The translations under genes were made by a program, and so were the position numbers. A DNA stretch of 64,000 nucleotides from Caldilineaceae bacterium SB0661_bin_34. GTDB lineage: Bacteria; Chloroflexota; Anaerolineae; Caldilineales; Caldilineaceae. This document shows, one piece after another, positions 26,709-36,200 of this stretch. The DNA is taken from contig VXMJ01000020.1 in NCBI GenBank assembly GCA_009841145.1, positions 87,128 to 151,127 on the forward strand. Reading direction: 5' to 3'. The notes below the pieces were generated by a model. That model worked only from the letters and a program-made list of their open reading frames with translations. It made no database searches and had not been told where the DNA came from. The first letter of the stretch is position 1, and every line of letters begins with the position of its first letter.

Positions 26709-28184
26709 ATGACTACACAGTTGAGCAGACGTGCGTTCCTACAGGGCCTGTCCGGAGCCGCCGCCCTGGCAGGCCTGGCAGCCTGTGTGCAACCTGGTGG
26801 CCCACAAGGGGACGATGTGGATTCCGCAAGGCAGACGATCGAACTGTATGTCGGAGGCACGTTCCAGCCGGAAGTGGCACGCGGCGAAGGCTTGGACCAC
26901 CTGTTGGAAGCCCGCAATCTGGCGGACGAATGGGAAGCGGAACATCCGGATTACGCCCTGGAGTTCGTGGCGGGCCCCGGCGGCGAAGGCATCGAGCAAT
27001 GGGTGAAGTCCCTGCAGGCCGCGGGCACCATGCCCGACATCCTAAATGCCGTGGACAACTGGCTGAACCGGGACATCGGCACGGACTACTGGGTCATCGT
27101 CGACGACTACGTGGAGGAACCCAACCACTACATTCCCCAAGGCGAACTGGGCCATGATCGCTGGCGGGACGCCTTCATCGCCGGCTTCGATGCCCGCAAC
27201 CGCATGATTGACAGCCATTACTACGGAGTGCCCCAGGCCATCAACGGGGTGCAGATCTTCTGCAATCTGGACATCCTGGAAGCCTCCGGGGTCGACTTCG
27301 AGTCGGAGATCATCGACCCGCGCTGGACCTTCGACGACATGCTGGGGATCTCCCAGCGCATTGCCGACGCGGGCCACACCCCCTGGTCGCTGGCCTGGGC
27401 CCCTCCCTACTGGAACTGGATCCAGACCACGTCCCTTTCCGGCTTCCTCAAGTCCACGGGCAAGTGGTCGGTGCTGGACACCAACAACGACGACTTCGTG
27501 ACGTCCATCGAGCGTTTCAAGGCCATTGACCGAGGCGACTGGACCGCCGACTCCGTGGAGTTCCGGGCCATGCACCAGATGGCGCAGGATTGGACGAAGT
27601 ACTGGAGCGAAGGCTTCCTGGGCCTGACTTCAGCAGAAATGTCGGCGTTGTTCGCGCGCGGCGAAGCCGCCTTCTGGTGGAGTACCAGCAACTCGTATCC
27701 GGTGGTGCAGAACGATCCATTGCGGGAATTCGATTTCGCCATCGCCCGTTTCCCCCTCTGCTTCGACCGCATGGCCACGATTGGCCAAGGCGGTCCCACC
27801 CAGTACCCGGGCGGAGCCTACAACACAATCGCCATGACGGCCACGGCCACCAGGAACGGCACACTGGATCCCTGTGTCGACTTCATGAAGCTGTTCACAT
27901 CCTGTGAGGGTCAGGGCCGCCTGAGCCGCGAACACGGTGGTGTCGTGCCGGCCGTCTTCTGCGCCCAAGGCCGTCCCGAGCTGGAGCAGTTCAAGCCCGA
28001 TGTGGGTGAAACGTTCCTGCTGACAATCCACATGAGATCCATGCACTTCGACTATGGCGAGACCTACTGGCGGATCACCAGTGAATGGCTGGGAGGAACC
28101 CTGAGCTACGACGAGGCCATGGCCAAGTTCCAGCCGGTCATGGAGCAGTTTGCCAAGGACGCGATAGAAAGGGCCGACGCCTGA
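26709..28184 (+). CDS. Sugar ABC transporter substrate-binding lipoprotein
   Basis: The 491-aa protein starts with a Tat-like signal (SRRAFLQGLSGAAALAG) ending in a lipobox LAAC near residue 26, so it is anchored outside the membrane. The body is a type-1 extracellular solute-binding protein: AGTMPDILNAVDNWL, SALFARGEAAFWWS and FMKLFTSCEGQGRLS are characteristic places. A strong Shine-Dalgarno GGGAGGA lies eight bases before the ATG. It delivers sugar to the two permeases just upstream. The binding protein being last in the operon is less common than first. Confidence 0.93.
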   Translation: MTTQLSRRAFLQGLSGAAALAGLAACVQPGGPQGDDVDSARQTIELYVGGTFQPEVARGEGLDHLLEARNLADEWEAEHPDYALEFVAGPGGEGIEQWVKSLQAAGTMPDILNAVDNWLNRDIGTDYWVIVDDYVEEPNHYIPQGELGHDRWRDAFIAGFDARNRMIDSHYYGVPQAINGVQIFCNLDILEASGVDFESEIIDPRWTFDDMLGISQRIADAGHTPWSLAWAPPYWNWIQTTSLSGFLKSTGKWSVLDTNNDDFVTSIERFKAIDRGDWTADSVEFRAMHQMAQDWTKYWSEGFLGLTSAEMSALFARGEAAFWWSTSNSYPVVQNDPLREFDFAIARFPLCFDRMATIGQGGPTQYPGGAYNTIAMTATATRNGTLDPCVDFMKLFTSCEGQGRLSREHGGVVPAVFCAQGRPELEQFKPDVGETFLLTIHMRSMHFDYGETYWRITSEWLGGTLSYDEAMAKFQPVMEQFAKDAIERADA

Positions 28185-28200
28185 ACACATACCGATTGGG

Positions 28201-28276
28201 GCAGGCCGCAATCACTCTATGTGGCCTGCTCCGGTCCACATCAACATAACTTGTCGGTTCGCCTTGGGGCGAACCG
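28201..28276 (+). terminator. Terminator region of the first sugar ABC operon
   Basis: The main stem is CGGTTCGCC (28255-28263), loop TTGG, GGCGAACCG (28268-28276), followed by GCTCTCGTTTTT: a 9-bp perfect hairpin with five T's eight bases later. A weaker 7-bp stem GCAGGCC/GGCCTGC (28201-28229, 15-base loop) comes first. Confidence 0.75.
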
Positions 28277-28707
28277 GCTCTCGTTTTTCCTGTCCTTGGC
28301 TTGACGGCAACCCCTGGTTCCGTTTCTCAAAACCTGCCGGTTTCAGGCAACTTCGCTCCTGGTAGATCAGAGCCGGGTTGCATCCCCTGCAACTCCAGGT
28401 CGGGTGAAGCCGTCTCCACCCACCCCCGCCTGGCTTGCTCCGCGAGCAGGGCATCAGCCAGTGCAGCCTTGTCCCGAAGCAAACGCAAGTCGCCTGGGAT
28501 GGACGGATCGGAGCTGACCAGGAACTCTGAACCGTCACACACCCCCATCCCGTTGCACCATTCAGGCAATATCCTTCTTGAAGATCCCTTGCAAGATCCG
28601 AATGCATGGTGATGGACAACACAAGTGATGGAGACAACCGGGCCTTGAACGGGGACAAACTCATAATCGAAGGGCAGGCAGGTACCGGAGCCTACCCCGC
28701 CAATGCC
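28277..28707 (+). other. Leader of the MmeI-like gene
   Basis: About 430 bases without a recognisable gene. An in-frame ATG at 28606 would lengthen the following protein by 34 residues, but these are not family-like. No controller-protein gene or C-box repeat was seen. Confidence 0.35.
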
Positions 28708-31548
28708 ATGACACCACACGACTTTATCGACAAGTGGCGCGGGTCGGAATTGAAGGAGAGTTCCGGCAGCCAAGAGCACTTCATCAACCTGTGCCATCTG
28801 CTGGGTGAACCCACACCAGCCGAAGCAGACCCGACCGGTCAGACCTACTGCTTTGAGCGCGGTGCGCGCAAGGATTCGGGCCGGGCGGGATGGGCCGACG
28901 TGTGGAAGCGGGGCCACTTCGCATGGGAGTACAAGGGCAAGCATGCCAATCTCGATAGGGCCTTTGATCAATTGCGGCAGTACGCCCTGGCCCTCGAGAA
29001 TCCCCCGCTGCTGATCGTCTCGGACATGGTTCGGTTCCGCATCCGCACCAACTGGACCAACAGCGTCAGTGAGACCCACGAGTTCGAGCTGGAGGACCTG
29101 ACCCGTGCCGAGGTTCGGGAGAAACTCAAGTGGGCAATGTCGGAACCCGAGCGTCTGCGTCCGGGTGTCAGCCGCCAGATGCTTACCGAGCAAACTGCAA
29201 CGACGTTCGCGACCCTGGCTCAAACCTTGCGGCAACGCGGCAACGATCCCAGGGTAGTGGCGCAGTTCGTGAACCGGCTCGTGTTCTGCATGTTTGCCGA
29301 GGACGTGGACTTACTGCCGGACAACATGTTCACGCGCATGCTGGAACGGGCAGTCCAGACACCCAACAACTTTGTGCGATACGCCCAGCAGCTCTTTCGA
29401 GCGATGGCAGAAGGCAGCGAAGTAGGGTTCGAATCAGTAGCTTGGTTCAACGGTGGACTGTTTGACGACGACACCGCTTTGCCCTTGGAGAAAGCCGAAA
29501 TCACCACGGTGCTGGAAACGGCCTCCCTCGACTGGGCGGATATCGATCCCGCCATTCTAGGCACGCTGTTCGAGCGCGGTCTCGATCCCGACAAGCGTTC
29601 GCAACTGGGGGCGCACTACACGGGCCGCGACATGATCATGCGGATTATCAAACCGGTGGTCTCCGATCCCTGGCTGGCGGAGTGGGAGGCAACCAAGACG
29701 GACATTCAGCGCCATCTGGAACGGGCAGAATCAGCCAAGACGGCATCGACCCGCAACCGACGCCGCGGGCAAGCGGACAGTGCCCTCAACACCTTTCTGG
29801 AACGGCTCAGGAAGTTCACCGTCCTGGATCCGGCGTGCGGCTCGGGCAACTTCCTCTATCTGGCACTCCATGCCCTCAAGGATCTGGAACATCTCGTTCA
29901 GTTGGAGGCGGAGGAATTGGGCCTTGCACCTGGACTTCGGTTTGTGGGACCCGTCAACGTCAAGGGCATTGAGATCAACCCCTATGCCGCCGAACTGGCC
30001 CGGGTTTCCGTTTGGGTCGGAGAGATCCAGTGGATGCGCCACAACGGTTTCCCCGTCTCCCGAGATCCCATCCTGAAACCTCTGGACACCATCGAGTGCC
30101 GTGATGCACTCATCAACACGAACAGGACCGAATATGAGTGGCCCGAAGCAGACGTAATTGTGGGCAATCCTCCATTCCTGGGTGACAAACTCATGCGTGG
30201 CCGGCTGGGCGACGACTATGTTGATGCACTTCGCCAACTGTACGGGGATCAGGTCCCGGGAGGTGCCGACCTCGTCTGTTTTTGGTTTGCCAAAGCTACC
30301 CAGTCACTGGCCAAGGCCCGGACACACCGAGCCGGGCTTGTCGCGACCAATTCGATACGCGAAGGCCGCAATCGAACCGTGCTGGACCGCATCGTACAGC
30401 AGGCAATCATCTTCGACGCGTGGTCCGATGAACCCTGGGTGTTGGATGGCGCGGCCGTTCGCGTTTCACAGGTTTGCTTTGGAGCCAAAGCTGACAGAAA
30501 ACCTCAGAGCATCGTCTTGAATGGTCAACGTGTGGACTGTATTCATGCGGATCTGACAGCAGACACGTTTGACCTAACGAGAGCGACCAGACTCAAGAGC
30601 AACTCTGGGGTTGCATTTCGGGGGAATTCAAAAGCGGGAGCCTTCGATATTCCTGGGGATCTGGCACGGGAATGGCTGCAACTCCCCGCCAATCCAAACG
30701 GACGGACGAATGCGGACGTACTGAAGCCCCTGGTCAACGGAGCTGATCTGATGGGCCGATCGTCTGATCGCTGGATCGTCGATTTTGGTCCATCCATGAG
30801 CGAAGAGGAGGCTGCACTCTACGAAGTGCCCTTCTCCCATGTCGTGCACAAGGTCAAGCCATCACGCCTGAGGAACCGAAGAAAGAGCCGGCGGGAACGT
30901 TGGTGGATACACGGTGAGGCCCGCCCAAACATGTGGCGTGCGATTCAGGAGCTTCCTCGTTTCATCGTTACCCCGGAGACTTCCCGCCACAGGGTGTTTG
31001 CATGGCTGGACAGGGGTTCGTGTCCAGACCACCAACTGATTGTCATTGCCCGTGACGACGACGCGGTATTGGGGATCTTGCATAGCCGATTCCACGAAGC
31101 TTGGTCGCTTCGATTGGGATCAACCTTGGAAGATCGTCCCCGGTACCCCACTGCCGCGGCATTTTATACGTTTCCCTTTCCCGATGGGCTCAACCTCAAC
31201 GTACATACGGATGGAAGCATGATGGCCCCACGCGCGCTTGCAATCAAGGATGCAGCCAGGAACTTGGTAATACTGCGCGACCGCTGGTTAAACCCACCCG
31301 AATGGGTTGAGTGGATCGAGGAACCCGTACCTGGCTACCCGAAGCGACCGGTGCCGCGTAACCCCTCCGCAGCTTCTGCCCTGAAGCAGCGAACGTTGAC
31401 CAAGCTTTATAACGAGCGGCCTGCATGGCTGTCCCATGCCCACGAAACTTTGGATACCGTTGTGGCAGAGGCATACGGATGGCCCGTGGACATCTCGGAG
31501 GACGACGCTCTCGCAGCACTTCTAGCTCTCAACCTGGAACGCTCCTGA
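28708..31548 (+). CDS. MmeI-like (type IIL/IIG) restriction-methyltransferase
   Basis: A single 946-aa chain that should cut and methylate DNA. The N-terminus MTPHDFIDKWRGSELKES is typical of the MmeI group, followed by the nuclease signature D64-X9-E74-Y-K76 (ADVW...WEYK), the same D-X9-EXK spacing as MmeI. A helical spacer leads to the methyltransferase core: motif I DPACGSGNFLYLAL (about 374-387) and motif IV NPPF (487-490), the adenine-N6 type. The target-recognition region (about 640-800) and C-terminal helices follow. Such enzymes modify one strand and need no separate S or R subunit. Being next to an Avs-like gene supports a defence role. ATG 28606 is an alternative start. Confidence 0.87.
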   Translation: MTPHDFIDKWRGSELKESSGSQEHFINLCHLLGEPTPAEADPTGQTYCFERGARKDSGRAGWADVWKRGHFAWEYKGKHANLDRAFDQLRQYALALENPPLLIVSDMVRFRIRTNWTNSVSETHEFELEDLTRAEVREKLKWAMSEPERLRPGVSRQMLTEQTATTFATLAQTLRQRGNDPRVVAQFVNRLVFCMFAEDVDLLPDNMFTRMLERAVQTPNNFVRYAQQLFRAMAEGSEVGFESVAWFNGGLFDDDTALPLEKAEITTVLETASLDWADIDPAILGTLFERGLDPDKRSQLGAHYTGRDMIMRIIKPVVSDPWLAEWEATKTDIQRHLERAESAKTASTRNRRRGQADSALNTFLERLRKFTVLDPACGSGNFLYLALHALKDLEHLVQLEAEELGLAPGLRFVGPVNVKGIEINPYAAELARVSVWVGEIQWMRHNGFPVSRDPILKPLDTIECRDALINTNRTEYEWPEADVIVGNPPFLGDKLMRGRLGDDYVDALRQLYGDQVPGGADLVCFWFAKATQSLAKARTHRAGLVATNSIREGRNRTVLDRIVQQAIIFDAWSDEPWVLDGAAVRVSQVCFGAKADRKPQSIVLNGQRVDCIHADLTADTFDLTRATRLKSNSGVAFRGNSKAGAFDIPGDLAREWLQLPANPNGRTNADVLKPLVNGADLMGRSSDRWIVDFGPSMSEEEAALYEVPFSHVVHKVKPSRLRNRRKSRRERWWIHGEARPNMWRAIQELPRFIVTPETSRHRVFAWLDRGSCPDHQLIVIARDDDAVLGILHSRFHEAWSLRLGSTLEDRPRYPTAAAFYTFPFPDGLNLNVHTDGSMMAPRALAIKDAARNLVILRDRWLNPPEWVEWIEEPVPGYPKRPVPRNPSAASALKQRTLTKLYNERPAWLSHAHETLDTVVAEAYGWPVDISEDDALAALLALNLERS

Positions 31549-31585
31549 GCAGACGCGTCGTCATGGACATGAAAGAACTCGTCGA

Positions 31586-31616
31586 CACTGTTTCACTTTC
31601 GTTGAAAACCGTTCAG
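31586..31616 (+). repeat. Left terminal inverted repeat of the IS
   Basis: CACTGTTTCACTTTCGTTGA and the following 11 bases match the reverse complement of 32755-32785 with two mismatches. The transposase stop codon (31613-31615) lies inside it. Confidence 0.85.
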
Positions 31617-32719
31617 GTGGACCTGAATAGCTCCTTTTGCACGGTCCTGGTTGGCCGGCCGGCTTCACGCCAGGTGGCCGGCCAGCAAGTGCAGGAAGGC
31701 CTGTGCCCCTGCGGCGTCTTCAGGCCGCGGGCCAGCCGCGCCTGGGGCTTGAAGCGTCCAAACCATCCCTCCAGCAGGTTCGTACTGGAGGGGATGGAGG
31801 GGTCGCGCACGTAGCGTATGAGGTCGTTCCAGCGCTCCATGACATACTCCACCAGGGCCAGCACGGGTGGTGACGGCTGGATCACGCCCTGGTGGGCCCA
31901 CTCGCAGCAGACCAGCAGCAGCTGGCCGCCCCACAGAGGCAGTTGGCACACCCGTTGCACCATCCCCCGTAGCACGGTTGCGTCCGCCCGGGTCCGCAGG
32001 CCCGTGCGCAGGTGCTGCAGCCGCCGGCGCACCGTGCGCCGCATGTGCACCACGCACAGCTGCCGGTCCAGCCCGCAGCCCTGCAGGGCCTTGCGGAAGG
32101 CGGGGTCGTCGTCGGTGACCAGTGTGTGCACGCCGCGGACCTCCAACTCCCGGAAATAGGCCGTCCAGTTGAAGCCCGACCCCGTGCGGCGTAGGTCGCA
32201 CGGGCGACCGTCGGTGTCCAGGACCACGGCCACCGGCTGCCGCCGGCCCTCCAGCGGCAGCCAGGTCTCGCCCACCAGGACCACCCCGAGCAGCTTCTCC
32301 GTCGTGTCCCAAGGTGCCTCCGCCTGCCACCGCTGCACATCCCGCCACAAGCTGGCGGGGCTGACGAAGCAGCCCAGGACCTCCAGGCTGGCCGCGGTCG
32401 CGCGCAGGCTGACGCCGAGCACGTACAGGCTCATCAGGATCTCCTGCCAGGGCCGCGTGCGCTGCTAGCGGGTCACTCCGTCCGGCGGACGCGAGTGTGT
32501 GCGGCCGCAGGTCTGGCAGCGCCAGAGCTGCACGCGGCAGGGCCCCAGCAGCAGCAGATGGCGCTCGTAGCAGCCGTTGCGCCAAAAGGCGCGTCGGCCG
32601 CAGTAGGGACACGCCTCCGGCGGACCGGGGTCCGCGAGTTGACGCGCGGGATGGTCAAGAGGGACTACGGTAAAAGAAAAGACATGACGAGAAGCCCTTT
32701 TCTTGGTTGAATGTGTCAA
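31613..32719 (-). pseudogene. IS transposase interrupted by an in-frame TAG
   Basis: The N-terminal part has a zinc ribbon (CPYCGRRAFWRNGCYERHL, then RCQTCGRTHSRPP). After a TAG at 32465-32467 the same frame continues QRTRPWQEILMSLYVLGVSL into a DDE core: VLDTDGRP, HTLVTDDDPAFRKAL and NLLEGWFGRFKPQARLARG give the three acidic residues. Nothing else is broken and the repeats survive, so the stop is probably recent (for instance CAG to TAG) or is read through at low level. The start codon is uncertain: TTG 32719 is the first in-frame candidate inside the inverted repeats. The C-terminal ~20 residues reach into the left inverted repeat. Confidence 0.75.
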
Positions 32720-32754
32720 ACCAAGGCTACAGGGCCTCTTGTCTCGTTCCGGGA

Positions 32755-32785
32755 CTGAACCGTTTTCAACGAAAGTAAAACAGTG
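32755..32785 (-). repeat. Right terminal inverted repeat of the IS
   Basis: CTGAACCGTTTTCAACGAAA plus the next 11 bases form the inverted partner of 31586-31616, two mismatches in 31. Confidence 0.85.
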
Positions 32786-32787
32786 CC

Positions 32788-33280
32788 CCTTCTGACACAG
32801 AAGTGCACGTTCGTGCCCACTTGTTGCTACAATGGGAAGACTGACGCCCTGAATATCCGGGACCTCGCGCGCCATAGCCAAGTGTTCCTGCCGCCGCCTC
32901 ACTATACCTAAGAGAATGAGGATGAACGCGAGTTGTTGCAACCAACGGGCCCGCGACCGGCTCCAGAGCCGAGACCGATGTTGGTGACCATCCTACGAGG
33001 GCAGTCGAATTGAGCTCCAACGCTTGCTCAGTACACCACCCTAGGACATCCCCTCGTTTTTGGCGATCCAACGCTGTGCCACGAAAATTTCCATGAGCGC
33101 AAATTTTTCACCAACATGCGGTTTCCGTCGGAACAAGACCCAGCATAAGAATTCCCAGTACACTCCAGACGTTAGGTCCAGAACCAACAAACCCGTTTGC
33201 CATCGAGGTTTCCAAATGGCCAGCCGAGCACATTGTTAGAATACCATTAAGAAAACATTACCTGAACTATACAAGGTATC
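32788..33280 (+). other. AT-richer leader before the Avs-like gene
   Basis: About 490 bases with no gene. Composition falls from the GC-rich surroundings to AT-rich DNA from about 33060. A TATACA hexamer (about 33262) with TTAAGA 15 bases upstream is a possible but imperfect promoter; AAGG precedes the ATG by five bases. Confidence 0.4.
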
Positions 33281-36200
33281 ATGAATTCCTCAGTGAACCA
33301 AAACATTACCACCGAAACATCAACAAGCTTAGGCCGCACCGCACCAGGAGAAGGCGAACGCGGAGCTGCCGCTGGTTACTACAAACAATATCAATATTCT
33401 GCAGTCATCATCCTCAAGCAACTCAGGCATGGCCAACTCGATTGGATACGCGTAGCAGATCCTCAGGCAGGTCGCGTAGACGACATTTTGATCGGAACAG
33501 CAGAACGGATTGACGCATACCAAGTGAAAACCGAGCAATATCCCGGCCTTTTCACTTTTAACGACTTGACAACCCCCAAAGGCAAACCGCCATTGATCAC
33601 GCAATTGGCACAAGGATGGTTTACACTGCGCGAGCGATATCCCAACAAATTGGTGGTAGTCCATCTGGTAACCAACCAGACACCGTCAAATTCTCCCAAT
33701 GCCAACATCCCACTAGGTCCAACTCAGCCGACACCGAAACACTTCGCAGCGTTTTTGCACCAAGTTTGGGAACCAGCCCATCGCACGCGTATGGACTCCG
33801 ACATCAACATCCCTGATGAATGGTTACACGCGTGGAATGCACTCCAGCAACAAAGTGACCTTCCCGCAATTGCTTTCGACAATTTCGTCCGGGATTGCAA
33901 ATTGGAATTCAGGGCTAGACCGCATCTAGACATAGACATACCATCCACGCGAGAGCAGCAATTTGCAACCGAAGCGGTAGATAATATCGCGAACTTGATT
34001 TTTTCAACCGTAGCCGGCCCCGAACATGAGATCGAGATGTCACGCGAGCAGTTGCTCGAACGGCTCAATTGGACTGACAATTTTGAATACAGAAGCAGTC
34101 ATCATTTCCCTTTGCAAAATCACATTTATCAAGAGATTGAATCTTCTGCAACCGAACTCATGGTTTCCATTGAAACCTATGCTGGAGGTTACATTGCCGT
34201 GATGGGTTCACCTGGCTCCGGCAAGTCAACCTTATTAACTAACATTCGCACAAGATTAAAACTTCGTTGGATTTCATATTACGCATACATTCCAGATGAC
34301 CCACATTCTCGGAATCTCCGCGGCGAGTCAGTGAGTTTTTTGCACGACGTAACCCTTGCACTAGAACGAAGTGGATTTCAGGTTGGGATTACTCCAAATC
34401 GATTCGACCGAAGTCTACTGCTTGAAAGATTTCATCGACTACTCAAACAGTTGAATGAGGACTGGCGCACAACTGGACGCAAGACTGTCATAGTGATTGA
34501 TGGGCTTGATTTTATTGAACGCGAACTCTCACCAACTCAATCGTTATTGAATGACCTGCCTGATCCCGATCAAGTACCGGACGGAGTATATTTCGTTCTC
34601 GGCACTCAAACTGATACACTGTTGAAACCTAATATACGAGCCATGTTGCACCGCAAATGCCAACCTGGCCGCACAGTCTACATGTCTCCACTGACACGTC
34701 CTCAAGTAAATGAAGTGGTTGATGCTGCCAATTTATCTACTGAATTGGACGTCACACAACGACGGCGAATATATGATGTATCAGATGGACATCCGCTGTA
34801 TTTGAACTATTTGATCAAGGAAATTAGGTTGCGTAAAAATCCAACAGCACTCGTGGAGACTCTTCAATCAGCTACACAGTATAGTGACGACATTGAGACT
34901 GTCTATTATGGTCATTGGCAGCGGTTTTCTGATGACATGACATTGGTAATACTTCTTGGAATGTTTGCTAGAGTCAAAGGCGTAATAGATATCACTTGGG
35001 TCAGAACATGGGCCGATTTTCCAACACTTCAGAAACTCATTAGGCAGTTTTCGCATTATTTCAGAATTGAAAACTCAACTCGCTGGTATTTTTTTCATGA
35101 CAGTTTTCGGCAATTTTTGACGGACAGAACCTGCGAAGCCCCTCTTGGCGACTCCGATTCTGACGTAGATCGTCATTACCATGCAAAGTTGGCGTTGCAC
35201 TGCGCAGACTCGGCACCCGAACATATATTACAACGATGGAACGAGTTGCATCATCGCGCTGCAGCGGGTGAGCACAGCAAAGTGCTTACGTTAGCCACTC
35301 AACTGCACTTTCGAACACAGTTCTTGGAGTTCCGGCCATTGGATGCTATCCGGGCGGACATCCTCAACTCAATTGCGGTAGCTGTGGAGTGTAAAGACTT
35401 GATCGCCATGATCCGTCTTTGTTTGGTAGGGTCCGAGATGTGTCAAAGGGGGGAATATCATCAGCCTGCAAGACTTGCCAGTGTGTTGTTAAGAACTGCA
35501 TCGCATGAGTTGGCACTGTTGCAATTGCGGGATGGGTTGCGGTTGCGCGTTGACGCGGTGACGGCGCTTAGGGTTGTTAAGCCGCTCATTCAGGCTGGTC
35601 TGACCTCAGAAGCTCGGCGTATTTTCGAAATTGCGGAACCACTTGACTTGCTGGCTGGTGTTGCATCGAATTTGACAAATGAACCTTTTGACCAGAATCC
35701 ATCTGATTTGCGCCAAGTGCTACAAGAGTGGGTGAAAGCAGCGGCTTGTGTCAAAGATGTTGCTAAGACCATCGATGTGATCCAAGCCATTCCGTTTGAC
35801 AGTCCTGACATGGTGGAGTTGCTGGAAATGAAGCTGTCGAGCGGATTCTGTGGGCGACTGCTTTTTGATTTCGGTGTGGAGCTGATAGCCCAAGAACGTT
35901 CGTCCGACTTAGACATTGTGCTGAATACACTTGATTCAGGCGATCCACAGTACCGTGAACCACTATTTTGGCTCCTGTTCCGAGCTTACGAACAAAGCTA
36001 CAATGTAGGTAAACTTAGGGAAGCATCAAGTTACTGCACACGTTTGTTGGGATTAGATCGCCAGTGTTTCCACAAGGAGCATTACATTGCACTTGCTGAT
36101 TGTGCGTGTCGCTTGCGGCAGAGCTACGACCTCGCAACAGGTTTGTTGACTAACGCAGTAGCAGCATCAGATGCCCAAGTGCATGACATGACCTGGAGCG

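Larger units (their letters stand above)
31584..32787 (-). mobile_element. Insertion sequence, about 1.2 kb, with 31-bp terminal inverted repeats
   Basis: The element is bounded by inverted repeats at 31586-31616 and 32755-32785 and carries one DDE-type transposase frame interrupted by TAG. The zinc-ribbon N-terminus and DDE core point to the ISL3 or related IS families. No matching target-site duplication is visible beside the repeats (left ...aactcgtc, right ccttctga...), so the exact ends or the insertion history are uncertain. Confidence 0.8.

Noticed and set aside
20633-32719. A variant genetic code explaining both in-frame stops
   Set aside because: One is TGA, the other TAG, while recognised genes throughout the window end normally at TGA, TAG and TAA.
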